Source: Thermothielavioides terrestris NRRL 8126 (Eukaryota > Ascomycota > Sordariomycetes > Sordariales > Chaetomiaceae). From it: DNA of 64,000 nucleotides. Numbering within the stretch: position 1 is the stretch's first letter; the number at the start of each line of letters is the position of its first letter. Shown in pieces: positions 32,776 to 44,786 of this stretch. A model generated the notes under the pieces. It did no database searches. It saw nothing but the letters and a program-made list of their open reading frames with translations, and was not told the DNA's origin. A program made the translations under genes and the position numbers. The stretch spans positions 4,408,501-4,472,500 of the forward strand of contig NC_016459.1 of assembly GCF_000226115.1 (NCBI RefSeq). The letters are read 5' to 3'.

Positions 32776-34553
32776 CTTGGCGAGGAATGCCGCCACTCCA
32801 GGGCAAAGGCAAAGCTTTCAAAGCGTTCTGCCTGCCCCTGATAAACCACCGTACCATTCAGCAGCCTGTTCCCGCTGCTGCAATGGGGCCCGTCCTCCCA
32901 GGCTGGGGTTAAGGGAGTTTTGGACAGATACGGCTTGCGTTCTGTAAGAACCTCAACAGCATGAGATATCCCCCCGAAAGGATGTTCATGCCAACCGGCT
33001 GCGGTAGAGTCTACATTTATCGGCCGAGTTGGCAAGCTGGTCGCGATGCCACCCTAGATAGTTGTGGGAATTCTGGTTAGCAACTGATCAACGGCTTAGG
33101 TCGCGCTAGGATAGAAATTCGATTAAAGTAGTATGCATGGCTTATACCGTACGCTAGCTCTGAATCGGGGGCTTCGTAGCTTTATGTCGAGGTTTTTAGG
33201 GTCGCCAGCATTGCTCTCGGATATCACCGCTATTATGGAAAACAAACTCAGCTTGCGCCGAGAAGCGGAGGGTTCAGTGTGCCCAACGGCGGCTACCAGC
33301 CTCCATGACTGGGGCTGATTCAATGTCCGGGCTCCTATGTGCCAGGTCCCGAACAACTTCAGTCTCCTTCTCTCCTGTCTTTGCACACAGGCTACGTCTT
33401 CATGTTTCTCTCGAGCCGCTGTACAAGCTATTCATGCTATCTTGCGCATATCCCCCGAATGTGCAAGCTAAGAAGCCTACAGAACCGTCTTGTGCTTTCA
33501 GGGGAGCGGCGGGAAGGGATGATACCCCTGAGCCTTGGTGGCTATGCGCCTAACCAGCTCCGTGGCAGCCAAGTGGCGCGCAGGACTGGAGCGAAGGCGA
33601 CAGTATGAGCTTAAGAGCGAAATCGACAGACCACTAAACTTGGAGGGCGAGGAGTTTCTGAGCATCGCGGCGTGACACCCGGGGTAGCTGTCACCCTCGC
33701 CACCCGAGTCAAGCTCTCTCGAGCCGAACGAATCAACCCCGAGCAAGCTTGGACAAACTCCTAGCGAAAAGCGTCAGAGCAGTCAAGAACGGTCTAGTGT
33801 CGAAGACGCACCCCTCACCGCTCGACATCGTTGAGTCTGGCTTCTCGGTGGCTTTTGCACGAAAGGCTGTGGGCTTGGAACAGGCCCGACCCCATCGAAC
33901 ACTTGCCGGACATGGCATGCGCTACCTTCACCCCTCCGCCACTTACGGCAGAACCAAACCCTCATTGCCTTCTCAACCTAAACCTTGAGTTGCCTCGTTA
34001 ACAACGACGCGAGTAGTCTATTCCTGATTCACATAGTCGCAAAAGAGCCGACGGCCGGGCTGGCTCGCGTTGGCTTGACGTCGAGTAGGGCCATGTAATA
34101 GTGCACTGTTCTGTACGTAGCCCGGGAGATTGATGTGTCCGAGTCTCCCTAGGTGCTTTGTTCTGTCTGCTGTGCGCTCCGTGTGATGCCGCTGGCCAAC
34201 TGCCACTGTGTACGGAGCTATCCGTACGCTGTTCGGGACTCGGCAATTGCGTGAAATGAACGGAGCCTCGGAGCAACTTGGGAGGCTCTTGTGGTTTCTT
34301 GTTAGGGGGACGTCGGGCAGTTATCAGCCCCGAGTCCTGCAAGTAATGGCCCCCCAACAAGCCTCCTGCATTGCCGAGACATTAGCGTATATACAGATTT
34401 CAGCCCCCAACAAGACTTGCACTCGTGCTAGCATTTTATATTCACTGCCCGCGCTCTCAATCCCAACCCATCGATTCAACCAGACTCGTGTTGACCAACA
34501 CCTTGAATGGATGCCAGCGACCTGAGCACCGACTGTCCGCCCACAGCAGCACC
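32776..34553. other. Intergenic region upstream of the dehydrogenase
   Basis: Apart from the possible upstream frame of the orphan fragment (33035-32673, -), there is no supported gene. A TATA-like gtatataca lies at 34387-34395, about 160 bases before the dehydrogenase ATG, followed by a C/A-rich leader. Confidence 0.5.
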
Positions 34554-35720
34554 ATGGTCTCGCTCGAGCAGATGCGGGCATCCAATGCCCAGTTGAAGAC
34601 GGCCATGCCCGCCGGCCTGGTCGCCGTCTTCGCGGGCGCCACCAGCGGCATCGGCGAGTCGTCTCTCAGACAGTTTGTGAAGAACACCGTGCGGCCGCGC
34701 ATCTACTTCCTGGGGCGGTCGAAGGAGTCGGGGGCCCGCGTCAGCGCCGAGCTCAAGAGGCTGAATCCCGACGGGGAATACCACTATCTCAGCGTCGACG
34801 TGAGTAGCATCAAGGCGGTGGACAAGGTCTCTCTGGAGATCAAGGAAAAGGAGCAGGCCATCAATCTCCTGTTTCTGTCCATTGGGACCATGGTTAGTGG
34901 CAAAGGTACGTTGCCAAGGGGAGGGTTGTTAGGAAAGAGCAGCCAAGGAGAGACGTTAATTGCTTTAATATTGTAGACACAGAAGAAGGCCTGCACTACC
35001 CTGTGGCCGTATCGTACTACGCTCGCATTCGCCTGGTGGTTAACCTTCTGCCCCTCCTTCGGAGGGCGACCGAGCTGCGGCGCGTTGTAAGCGTCTTTAC
35101 CGCAACCAAGGAAGGCCGGATCGACACAAACGACTTCCAGGCCCGCCACGTCCCCGTGCTCTCGCAGCGGGGCCACATAAGCTCTACCATGACCCTCGGC
35201 CTGGAAGCTATTGCCAAGGAGGCCCCCGAGGTTAGTAGACTGTACTTGGCATCGGTACCCTTTTGGCAGGCAGGGAGCTGACGTGGCACTGGTGAATACG
35301 TAGGTGTCCTTCATCCACGACTTCCCTGGCGCCGTGAAGACGAACCTGGGCAAGGACGTCAAGTCGGTGCAGATGACCGTCCTGACGGCCGTGTTCAAGG
35401 TGATCGGGCCCCTCGTGACGATCCCGATCGACGAGGCCGGCGAGCGCCAGCTCTTCTTCGCGACGAGCGCGCGGTTTCCCCCGCGCGAGGCCGGGGTGGC
35501 GCCAGCCGCCGGAGTGCCCCTGGCGCCGGGCGTCGGCGTCGCCCGCGGCACCGACGGCAAGGCCGGCAGCGGGGTGTATTCCATCAGCATCGAGGGCGAG
35601 AGCGCGAAGCCCAAGGTGGAGCAGCTGCTCGCTGAGTACCGCAGGGATGGCACGCTGCAGAAGGTGTGGGAGCACACGGAGGGCGAGCTCGTGCGCGTCA
35701 CCGGGGCGGCTTCTGTCTGA
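34554..35720 (+). CDS. Short-chain dehydrogenase/reductase-like protein
   Basis: Three exons, 34554-34905, 34977-35230 and 35304-35720 (introns 71 and 73 bp); 340 residues. The start ATG lies in cagcaccATGG. The nucleotide-binding motif is AGATSGIG near residue 30, followed by the strand YFLGRS, with Arg suggesting NADP(H). The NNAG region is replaced by LFLSIGTMV. The catalytic YxxxK region reads VSYYARIRLVVNLLPLL, so Arg stands where Lys is usual; this form is frequent in a group of fungal reductases found near secondary-metabolism genes. The part after HDFPGAVKTNLGKD resembles the PGxVxT motif. The C-terminal third has an Ala/Pro/Gly insertion (VAPAAGVPLAPGVGVA). The substrate is unknown. 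It lies 4.2 kb from the NRPS-like gene, in the opposite orientation. Confidence 0.85.
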
Positions 35721-37092
35721 GATGGATGCCTCGGATGCCGAGACGCTTCGTTGCTGGCAGACTTCTGTCTGTTAGGGTTGTTGGGTGGGTTGGCTTCGCG
35801 TGTTGTTGGAGGCGTTGCGGCACGGTGAGCAGCAGGAGCTTACGATGCCGGGAGTTTGGTTGAGACATCATCGATGCACTATTTAGACTACTTCGGAAAA
35901 CGGAGCTGGAATTCATCACTTGCCTGGTTATTTCCTCTTGATGGAGAAGCTCAATCACAACTTGCAATCGTCGCGGACGGTTCCGCGATGATGCCAGATA
36001 CGCCTGTCCCTGGGCCCTGTCCGGCTCTTCAGCTGTGGAACCGACACGCTCTTTGAGCAAGACACGCCACTGCCTGATCCGATGGCTACTTGTTGCTGTG
36101 GGAAGACACTCTAGTCTGGTGATGTCCCTATCGGCGGCCAACTACTCAGCCATCGTCGCTCCCTACACCCTGGACCAGCTCACGGTTCCAGCCGCTGTGG
36201 CTTTTCCCTCGTCAGTTGCCTGGTGGCCGTTGTGCATGGTTAGTCTAGGGCTCGGGGGGCGGGGTAAATCTGGGCATGAGATGAGTGATGCGTGGTTGGA
36301 GGGTTCTTCAAGCGGAGCGGTGGATGAGCTTTCAGCTCTCCCCGGGACGACCTGATGTAATCAGAGGAATATATATCTTGGCGGCCAGCCTATCTGAGTT
36401 CTCACTCACAGTGACAATGGCCACCATGGCGGGGCCTGCCCAGCTGCATTCTTTGACTTGGGTATGTGTGACTAGTCAGCTTGAGGGGTTGAGTGTTGTC
36501 CTCTTAGTCTGCTCTGCTAAACTCGCACTCTGAAAGGAAGTACCCGCGTTTATGTATACGTGCTCGCCATCGCGCGTGTCGTCCATCGAACGTTCCGAGC
36601 TTTCGGGAACTTTGCCCAGAGCTTCGATCGGGCCGGCGGCAGAAGAATCATATGGCGTCGACTTGGACACCGGGTCACCCACAGTTGCTCGGTTACACCC
36701 AACTCGCCCTCGTGGCTTGGCGTTGCAGTGCGCAATCATAGGTGGCCATTGCCGTGCTTGAGTCAGGCCAGGTCCGTGGGAGTGAAGGGAACATCGCAGT
36801 GGACGGGCTGCCCGGAGGTTGGGACTTACACCCATGTGGCGTGCATCGTGCACGCCACTGGTCAACCTTAATTGATTAACTTCCTGTCCAGTACCACCTC
36901 AGGGTAGATCACCCTTGCCCCGCCCGCCACTTAGTTACCTACTTGCGGCAGTTGCTTCTTTCTCATAAGACAGGAAGCAACGGAAGCGGCGGCATCAAAA
37001 CACCTGAACGACAAAAAACGCATGCCAGCAACCCAGATGGCAATCCTAGGACACAGCATATCATACATTACTGATTCCAGAAATCGAAATTG
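35721..37092. other. Intergenic region
   Basis: No supported gene. The stretch carries several short frames on both strands without codon bias. An isolated gaatatatatcttgg string near 36369 resembles a TATA box but no start follows at a suitable distance. Confidence 0.5.
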
Positions 37093-38490
37093 ATGTCTAC
37101 GCCCATGCAGCCCGCGCTACCGCGGGCCACGGCGTTGATCGCCGTCACCGCCTTCGCCGCCAGCGTCTTGGGCTCTCCCTTCCAAGCCGGGCCAGCCTAC
37201 AAGCCGCAACTCTCATTGCCGAGAGGCCGAGCACCAGGCTACGGGCCGCTGAGATTTCGTCCAGATGGGACATTCCACATCACCATCTTTGAGGATCTCG
37301 ACTTTGGCGAGAGTGCGTCTCTCGAATTCTACCTCCTCGTGTCCTCATTCTACTGACGATGAGCCCATCTCTCTTATGAAGATGCCTGGGATGCTTGGGG
37401 CCCACAGCAGGACATCAACTCTGTCCGGGTCATCGAGACCGTTCTCGATGCCGAGCCTCACATAGACCTCGTCGTGCTCAACGGCGACCTCATCACGGGC
37501 GAAAACACGTTTCTCGAGAATAGCACGCACTACGTGGACCAGATCGTTGGCCCCATGCTCAAGCGCGGGCTGACCTGGGCGTCGACCTACGGCAACCACG
37601 ACAACGACTTCAACATCTCGGCCGCGGCCATCCTGGCGCGCGAGCAGCTCTGGCCCAACGCCCGCACCACCCAGATGGTGCCCGACCCCGACGCCGGCGT
37701 GTCCAACTACTACCTGCCCGTGTTCGCAGCCGACTGCCGCCGTCCTCCCGGACGACCGCGCGGCGGCTGCCCGCCCGAGCTGCTGCTCTGGTTCTTCGAC
37801 AGCCGCGGCGGCTTCCGCTTCCAGCAGAAGGACGCGGCGACGGGCCAGCGCGTCGGGCAGCCCAACTGGGTCGACGCGCGGGCGGTCGACTGGTTCCGGC
37901 GGACCAACGCCGAGCTGGTGCGCGCGGCGGGGGGCCGGCCCATCCCGTCGCTGGCGTTCGTGCACATCCCCACCAACGCGTCGCTGGCGCTGCAGGAGGC
38001 CGGCGTGGACCCGCACCGGCAGCCGGGCATCGACGACGACGTGCCGCTGGCGCAGCAGGCGCAGGGGTGGTGCGCCGACGGGCGGAACGACGGGAGCTGC
38101 GCGTACGGTGGCCAGGACGGGCCGTTCATGCAGGCCGTGGCGTCCACGCCGGGGCTGGTCGCGCTGTTCTCGGGCCACGACCACGGCGATACCTGGTGCT
38201 ACAAGTGGGATCGGCTGCTGCCCGGCATGACTGTCAAGGGCAGCGGGGTCAACCTGTGCTTCGGGCAGCACTCCGGGTATGGCGGGTACGGCAGCTGGAT
38301 CCGCGGCGCGCGGCAGGTGGTGGTGTCGCTCGAGGGCCTGAAGGACCTGAAGGACCTGGCTGTCGATACTTACATTCGGCTCGAGTCGGGCGCGACGGTC
38401 GGCGCTGTCACCCTCAATAGGACGTACGGACATGATGAATATCCGGCCACGCCGAACGACAAGACCTCGCTCCCTTCAGATGGTAGTTAG
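37093..38490 (+). CDS. Secreted calcineurin-like phosphoesterase (Dcr2-related)
   Basis: Two exons, 37093-37312 and 37382-38490, joined over a 69-bp intron (GTGCGT...TGAAG); 442 residues. A hydrophobic leader (about 8-28, ATALIAVTAFAASVLG) suggests secretion or vacuolar entry. Metallophosphoesterase blocks are in order: FEDLDFGENAWD near 70, LNGDLITGEN near 107, GNHDND near 142, FVHIPT near 280 and GHDHGD near 336. The first block usually reads DxH; here it is DLD, so one metal-ligand His is Asp. The other ligands are kept. Two Cys-rich loops (AADCRRPPGRPRGGCPPE, QGWCADGRNDGSCAYGG) are typical of the secreted fungal members. Family members hydrolyse phosphomonoesters; the substrate is unknown. 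Confidence 0.88.
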
Positions 38491-39301
38491 GCCAAAGCTG
38501 TCAGCTCGCGCGCTAAGCAGATGCCCCTCGGACGCCGCCTGTTCCATTACGGCCTTTGGATAGGATGTCTGGCTCAGCTGCGGCGGTTGGGGGTCCAAGC
38601 CAGATGTGTCACACGTCTACAAGCCCCTGGCGTGACGCTGTGCTATGGGACCTAGTACAGTGAGATACCTAATTACAGCAGTCATTACTGCATATAAGAT
38701 AGTGAAATGAACTTGAAGACTAGTTTAGTGCATAATTAAAGCGAAGCGTGACATCCATACTGCCTCTACGCTCATGACATACAATCAGAAGCTCCTCTGC
38801 TACTCCAAGCACGCATGCACCTGCGACTCAAACTCTTGTCCTCGCTTCCACACGGCAATGACCGTAAACCTCGGCATTGTCACACATCCTCCCGTGCCAA
38901 CACCCCAGGGCCGAGTGTGCTCCCAGCCAGCGTGCGCCTCCTCAGCAACCATCCCCCTTATACCGCCGTTGAGCAGCACGCGGTACCACGCAAGTCGCTA
39001 GGCTGATATTGAACCTTCATAACGGGCTTTCAAGCACAAACTGGATGCCCAACCGAACCACATGAGAATCCGCGAGGCTTTCCAGCATGCCAGAAGAGCC
39101 GGGCAAGCATGGTGAACAAACCGAAGCGGCAGCACCAGAAGTAAACACGCCACCACATCACACGGCCACACCCCAGAACCATCATCCAGTCCAGAAAATC
39201 CAGTTTCGCGTCAAATCGAATGCAGAAGAACACAGGGCAACGCAAATGGGGAGCGACTAAGACGAGGTGGAAATGAATCAAAAAGCAAAAGCAAAGGGTG
39301 T
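38491..39301. other. Intergenic region
   Basis: No supported gene; contains the 3' region of the phosphoesterase gene and the sequence downstream of the tRNA gene. The longest frames are under 85 residues and unremarkable. Confidence 0.5.
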
Positions 39302-39386
39302 GCGCGATCCGGGATTCGAACCCGGGTCACTCGCTATTCCACGTAGAGATGGGAAGCGAGAATTCTAACCACTGAACTAACCGCGC
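39302..39386 (-). tRNA. tRNA-Gly (anticodon CCC) with a 14-nt intron
   Basis: The minus strand folds as a tRNA. The acceptor stem pairs GCGCGGT with ATCGCGC, the D-arm has GTTCAGTGGTTAGAAT, the anticodon stem pairs CTCGC with GCGAG, and the T-arm reads CCCGGGTTCGAATCCCGG. The anticodon loop begins TTCCCA and is followed by about 14 extra bases (tctctacgtggaat) before the last loop base, at the canonical intron position one base after the anticodon. Removing them gives a 71-nt glycine tRNA. The anticodon assignment depends on placing the intron after position 37. Confidence 0.9.
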
Positions 39387-40296
39387 TGGATCTGCTTCGC
39401 TGTTCAGGGGAGCGGAGATCCGATTACTAAGAGCAGAGCATGTGATCAAAACCAACAAGCAAGACCAGAGCAACAACGCTGCGACGGAGAACACTGCAAC
39501 TGAGAACCGTTGCAACTGGACTGGGAACTCGTTGAATAGACAGATGAGACACGAGATACCTGGGGCAAAGCTCCAACATGCTTATCACGAACCAAATTCT
39601 GCAGATACACTTTCCCAACAAACGAGACTACCACCGACGTCACTCGTGCCCGCCCTGTCCCACGCAACAAACAACCTCAGACACTGCCTCGTCTGCAGCC
39701 AGTGCCCAAGCACGACTGATCACAGCCTGCATCAAAGTGAACGAGCTCATATTCATCGCTACCATATACCCCCATATCCTAGTCTAACACCGTGATGATT
39801 GCTGTCCCCGCCCGTCCTGATCACGTAAACACAAACTACAACGAGCCAACAACTTTATTAGCAGACCGACATTACCCCCCTAAGCAGCATTACCCACCCC
39901 TGCTGTTCGTCCCAAGAGCCACACTCCCCAAGAGTCAGATGCCATACATTTATCATTCCGTGAGGGAGGGGAGGCGTAGACGAGAGCATAACCCAGCGCT
40001 AGGGCAACCAGCAGAAGCACGAGATAGAAGTGAAGCGGGGGCAGAAGGAAGTGGGGTATGGGAATTGGAATGGGAATGTGAATGGAAATGGGAATGGGTA
40101 TGGGTATGGGTCCTGTCCCAGCCAACGCCCTGGCAATGCAACATGACCAACACAACCGTGCAAACCGAAACCCGTTGCAAAAAACCAAGACCGACCTGAC
40201 CAGACAAGAGCGCAACCGTCATCGGGAGGCCGCCTCAGAGTCGGGCAGCGGTTGGGAAGCAGGGCGCGGCTTCCTGCCTGGAGCGGCACCGCCCTC
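39387..40296. other. Intergenic region with a short GGAATG-type simple repeat
   Basis: No supported gene. At about 40058-40110 there is an imperfect run of ggaatg/ggtatg hexamers on the plus strand. The rest is the 5' flank of the tRNA gene and the 3' region of STU2. Confidence 0.55.
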
Positions 40297-43256
40297 CTAT
40301 TGCGGCCTGCTAGCTTGTTTCGCCTGGGAGGTGAAGAAGTCAGCTAAGCGGCGACGCTACTAACACCACAGATGGACCCAGGGTTGAAGGAGGGGAGCGG
40401 AAACAAGGGGGGAGGGGGGGGGGGCACGACATACCTTCATCTGCTCGATCCTCGCCTTCAGCTGGCTCGTCACCTCGGCGGCCCGCTTCCAGCTCTCCAT
40501 GCCCGACGTGGCCGTCATGCTGCTCGAGCTGCCGCCGCCCGAGCGGCTGCCCGTCCTGCTGCCGGCCCTATCCGGGTAGCTGCCGTAGCCGCCCACGGCC
40601 GCCGCGCCGGGGTCCTTCTCGTCATAGCCGACGTCGCGCCGGAACCCCTTGGCGGGGCTCCCGCGCCCGCTGCTGGCGGTGCTGCTCGTGTACCGCAGGT
40701 CCGGGCTGACCTTGTTGCGCGTGTACGGGACGCCATCGCCGTTCTCCTTCTCCTCGCTGAGCGTGCTCGTGATGCTCATGCGGCTCCTGCTGATGTTGGC
40801 CGCGTCGCGGTAGATGCCGCCGTCGTCGTGCGTCGGGCTCATAGTCCTGAAGCCGAGACCGGGCGAGCCCGGGCTGCCCGAGCCGACCGCGGCGTTCAGG
40901 GCCTCGGCCTTGCTCAGCGCGCGCTTCAACCGGTCGAGCTCGCGTCGGAGCCGGTCGTTCGTCTGCTCGGCCGCCTCGGCGTCGCTGCGGGCGCGGACGA
41001 GCTGCGTCTCCTTCGCCTTGATGGAGAGCACGTCCCGTGTGTGGTCCTCAATCAGGCTCGCATTCTGGTTCTTGAGCTCCTGGATTTCCGACATGAGCTT
41101 GGCGCGCTCATGTCGCGCGTCGTCGAGCTGCTTGAGCAGCCGTTCGTTTGCGCTGCGGAGCTCTTCGAGCTCGGCACGTTCAATCGCCGTTAGGCCCGAG
41201 GCGGGGGTGGGAGATGGCGGCGCTGGGGGCGGGGCAGGTGCGGCAGGCTTGGCTAGGGAGCGAGCTGCGAGCCCACCACGACCAAGACCAAGACGGGAAG
41301 GCGGCTTTGCAGCGGGGGGCGGAGACATCGGTGGTTCATCTTCCATCGGGGGTGGTGATGGTGCCGGAGCCGGGCGCCGTGGGGAAGTGATCCCCGGACC
41401 GCCCAACGTGCGTTTCTGAGGGGCTTTCAGGCCGCCGAGCCCAGCGGGTTTCGGCATGCCCAACTTGCTTCCGGGGCCCGGACGCGCTGGGGCAGGTGCC
41501 GCCGCCGGTGCCGGTTCCGGTGCCGCGGCCGGTTCCGGCGGAGGAGGAGCCGCAGCAGCAGCGGGCTTCTTCAAGCCGGCAGGAGCCTTTTTGGGACCTC
41601 CACCCATCACCTTCTTCGGGCCGCCCGCTGCAGGGGGACCTCGGGCGGCGGGTGGTGGCGGTTTCGGTTTGTCCTTGGCCTTGACTTCGGCAGTCTCATA
41701 GAACTCCTTGACTTTGGTCTTGCGAATGTCGTCGAGGCCCTCGAGATGCGGGTTCATAGCCCGCTCGCCGATGATCTTCATGATCGTTCCCAGAATTTCG
41801 GCGCCCCCCGAACGAAGCGCCTCGCTCGATTCTGAAAGGAGCTTCTTTGCAGACTCGACGATGGCCGCGATCTCCTGCTTGCTCGGGACGTCTCTTGTCG
41901 TCCGGAGACACCTCACGAGAAATTTCATGGTGCCCTCCTTGACCTGCGGATTCTTGTGAACGAGGAACGTCGTGATGTCCTCGAGGCAGTCGCTGAGGTC
42001 GGTCGCCAGGAACACGGCGTCCAACGCTGCGCCCAGGGCATCTGCCACCGTTTGTTTCTTTTCCTTCAGCCTCTCCATGATGGGCTGCATTACCGTGGAG
42101 CGGTACTTGGCGTAGCCCTTCCGCAACCCTTTGGCGAGGAGCTCGATGCACTGGGCTGCCTGCGTGACGACTGCGATGTTTGCATCCTTCATGCATTTAG
42201 CCAGGGCCCGATTGATCTCGCCGAAGTCGCCTTCCTTGATCCTCGGTACGTTGACGATCGCGTGCAGGGCATCGAGCGCCTCTTTCCGCTCTTTCCACTT
42301 GGCCGAACCCAGGTTGTCGTAGAAGTCCTTGGGCACCTTGCTGATGACGTCTTGCGGTTCCGCCAAGTCGAACGCATCCACCTCCCCTGGCTCATCAGCT
42401 TCACCGCCCTCGTCCTCGTAGCCATCTTCTCCGCCGCCGCCCGCGGGAGCACGCTCCTGTGCTGCTTGCTGCGATCTCAGGAGACGTTCTTGCTTCGGGG
42501 GCCCCTCTGCCTTGACCTTCTCGAACTGCGCCTCGAGGTCGTTCTGCTGTGTCGGCTTGAGGTCGTTCCAGAACATCGGCTTCATAGCGTCGCGCAGCCA
42601 TCGGTAGAACTCAACAGCTAGGTTTGTGGCCTCGGCGCGCACATTCTTGTCGGCATGGGCAAAGGCCTTGGGCAGGATCTTCAGCACCGGCTTCGGATCC
42701 GCGGTCTTGCAGCCGTAGTTGTGGTAGATTTGCACCAGGGCCGCCAGCGCGGCAGCAACGACCTTTGGCTGCTTGTTGGACAAAACTGGGATAATCTCCT
42801 CAATGACAGGGCCTGGAACGTCCACCTCAATGAATAAGAGCAAAGCCTCTAGCGCCGAGGCTTTTGTAGCTGCCCTTGTGGACGAAAGGCATTTCTCGAC
42901 AATCGGGTTTACTGCCTGTTGTCGGGCTCGTAGGGCGCCGTCGCGGCTGCCAAACTTGAGAAACGCGCAAAGAGCGCCGAGGCCCTCTTGTTGCGCGGCG
43001 ACGTTCGAATCCGCTGCTGCCGACTTCCATAGTCCCGGGTCCTGGATGAAGGGCCGAAACGCCGGGTCGTACTCGTCGGGGGTCTTCTCGAACTGTTGGG
43101 CCGCCTCCTCGTAGGCCTGCTTTCGGACTTTCCATATCTATCCACGCGCGGCGCGCTGTCAGCCATGGGACCACCGTAGCGAGCAGGGGATCCCCGTACC
43201 TTGTGCACCCAGCGATCTGTAAGGGGCAGCGAGCTAAAGTCCTCTTCGTCGGCCAT
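40297..43256 (-). CDS. STU2: XMAP215/Dis1-family microtubule polymerase (Stu2/Alp14 orthologue)
   Basis: Three exons, 43256-43200 (19 codons), 43137-40435 and 40323-40297 (8 codons and stop); introns 62 and 111 bp; 928 residues. It starts MADEEDFSSLPL and enters the first TOG domain (about 12-245: DRWVHKIWKVRKQAYEEAA, with repeated HEAT helices). An acidic Gly-rich linker follows, then the second TOG domain (about 285-510: WKERKEALDALHAIVNVPRI). A basic Pro/Ala/Gly/Lys-rich stretch (about 530-670) would bind the microtubule lattice. A coiled coil (about 680-775: ELEELRSANERLLKQL) would dimerise the protein, and a Ser-rich tail ends AKQASRPQ. Two TOG domains plus coiled coil is the yeast/fungal form. 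It adds tubulin at plus ends and at kinetochores. A run of C's in intron 2 directly follows the donor. It is head to head with PAC1. Confidence 0.95.
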
Positions 43257-44786
43257 GCTGGGCAGATATCTGAAGATTGCCGAAGAAAACCTCGCGGGAG
43301 CGGCTTCGGGACAGGGTGTCTTGGTGGTTTCGCTGTCAGATTGCGTACGACCTAACCTGGCAGTTTTGCGAATCAGTTTCCGCAGCCAAGCGGGCATCTT
43401 GCGGCCGTTCATATTGGCCAGCGGTGACGCGTCTTTGGGGTTGCTGCGAGTGGGCAAGGTCCGGTTGTTCCTGGTTTCCGATCTGCTGGCGGAGTGACGG
43501 GCAGGAGCGAGGAGCGTGACATACCTGGCTGAACGAGCTGGACCGCGGCTGCGCACTGCGGCTTGTTGTGATGCGGCTTGTTGCGATGCGGCTAGTTTCG
43601 ATGCGGCTTGTTGCGCTGCTTTGTTCGCGATTGGAACCAGCGGTGCCGGCCGTCAATTGTGTCTGCGCTCTCGGCGGATACCCGGGATAGGATCTTGTGG
43701 GATGGTTTGTTGTGCCTGCCACGCAAGATTTCTTCTCTCCGGCACTTGGTTCAGGAGTGGAGGGCCAGCGCAGGGCGACCCTGGCTCTTGCAGTTGCTAG
43801 GGTCGAACCGGGAAGTCGGGCAACGAGCACCAGGGCCCCGCAAGCCGGTTCAGTTCAAACAATGAATGCAGGACTGAGGAAAGCAGCCGATGTGCCTGAG
43901 ATAACGTTCACGTTACGTAGGTATTTGTGTGTGTCTTGACACCGCAACTTCCCCTGAGCGGCAGGGTGCTCAATATTCACAGCATGCAGAATGGCTGCGT
44001 TGTTTGTGTGCGGCACTGGCACACCTGTTGGGTTCGCTGCATGGCGGCGGGGCGACGCCTGATTAGGCTGCTGGGCTTGTTGACATGGCCCGAGTTTGGA
44101 CTAGGTCTGTGCATTGCTGGAGAAACCTGGCACACAACATGCGGGTGATGTCACTTCCCCATTGGCCCCTGGGCCTGGCAGTCGTGCGCGGACAGCTGGC
44201 CACCTGCCCCACAACCGAACTTGCCAGCCGGAAAACAGCTGTCGCTGTTGAGTGCAGTGACAACAAATATCCACCGCTGCAGCTGTCTTCCAGGTTCTGC
44301 CCCGCCATTCTGCGGACTGCAGCAAAGAGTTCACACGCTTGCTCTGTGCTTTCCTACGTTGATGGTGACAAGATGTTATCGGGAATCTGAAAGCAGATTT
44401 TGCTGCTCGCTTCAACATTTCGGCACTCCGACCTCCCCACGCCCCGGTTTTCACTCCGTGTTCACTTCATCCGTCTGGCCCTTGCCCTCCACCGCAGATC
44501 TGTCGACTGCGTCGATTCTGAGACGACGAAAACTCTACACCAGCTGAGCATCGCGACCTTCCTAACGAACACTCCTCCTGGAATCATACAGCCGGCAGCG
44601 TCACCAAACCCCATAGACATACGGTTAGACAATTTTGGTTTGGCGCCAAATCCCTAAAACTCGCGCCGCCCAGACTTGAACGACTCCGTTGCCCACGCCG
44701 GGATCGCCGATTCAATCTCCCCTGCGATCCCCTGTCTCCACCCAACCGATGACCCCCAGGCCGGACTGCTTGTTTGAATCTCTACA
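43257..44786. promoter_or_regulatory. Shared divergent promoter region of STU2 and PAC1
   Basis: 1530 bases between the two start codons, with no supported gene. At about 43560-43620 a short tandem repeat of gcggcttgttgcgat (four diverged copies) lies 300 bases from the STU2 start. The PAC1 side (44440-44786) is C-rich with pyrimidine tracts. Confidence 0.5.

Noticed and set aside
37345..38433. 362-residue reverse frame over the phosphoesterase
   Set aside because: Antisense shadow of a strongly supported gene; no domain.
40405..40430. G-run possibly forming a quadruplex beside the last STU2 exon
   Set aside because: It is mostly one long homopolymer broken by one A, which is common in introns; no four-tract pattern with loops is clear.
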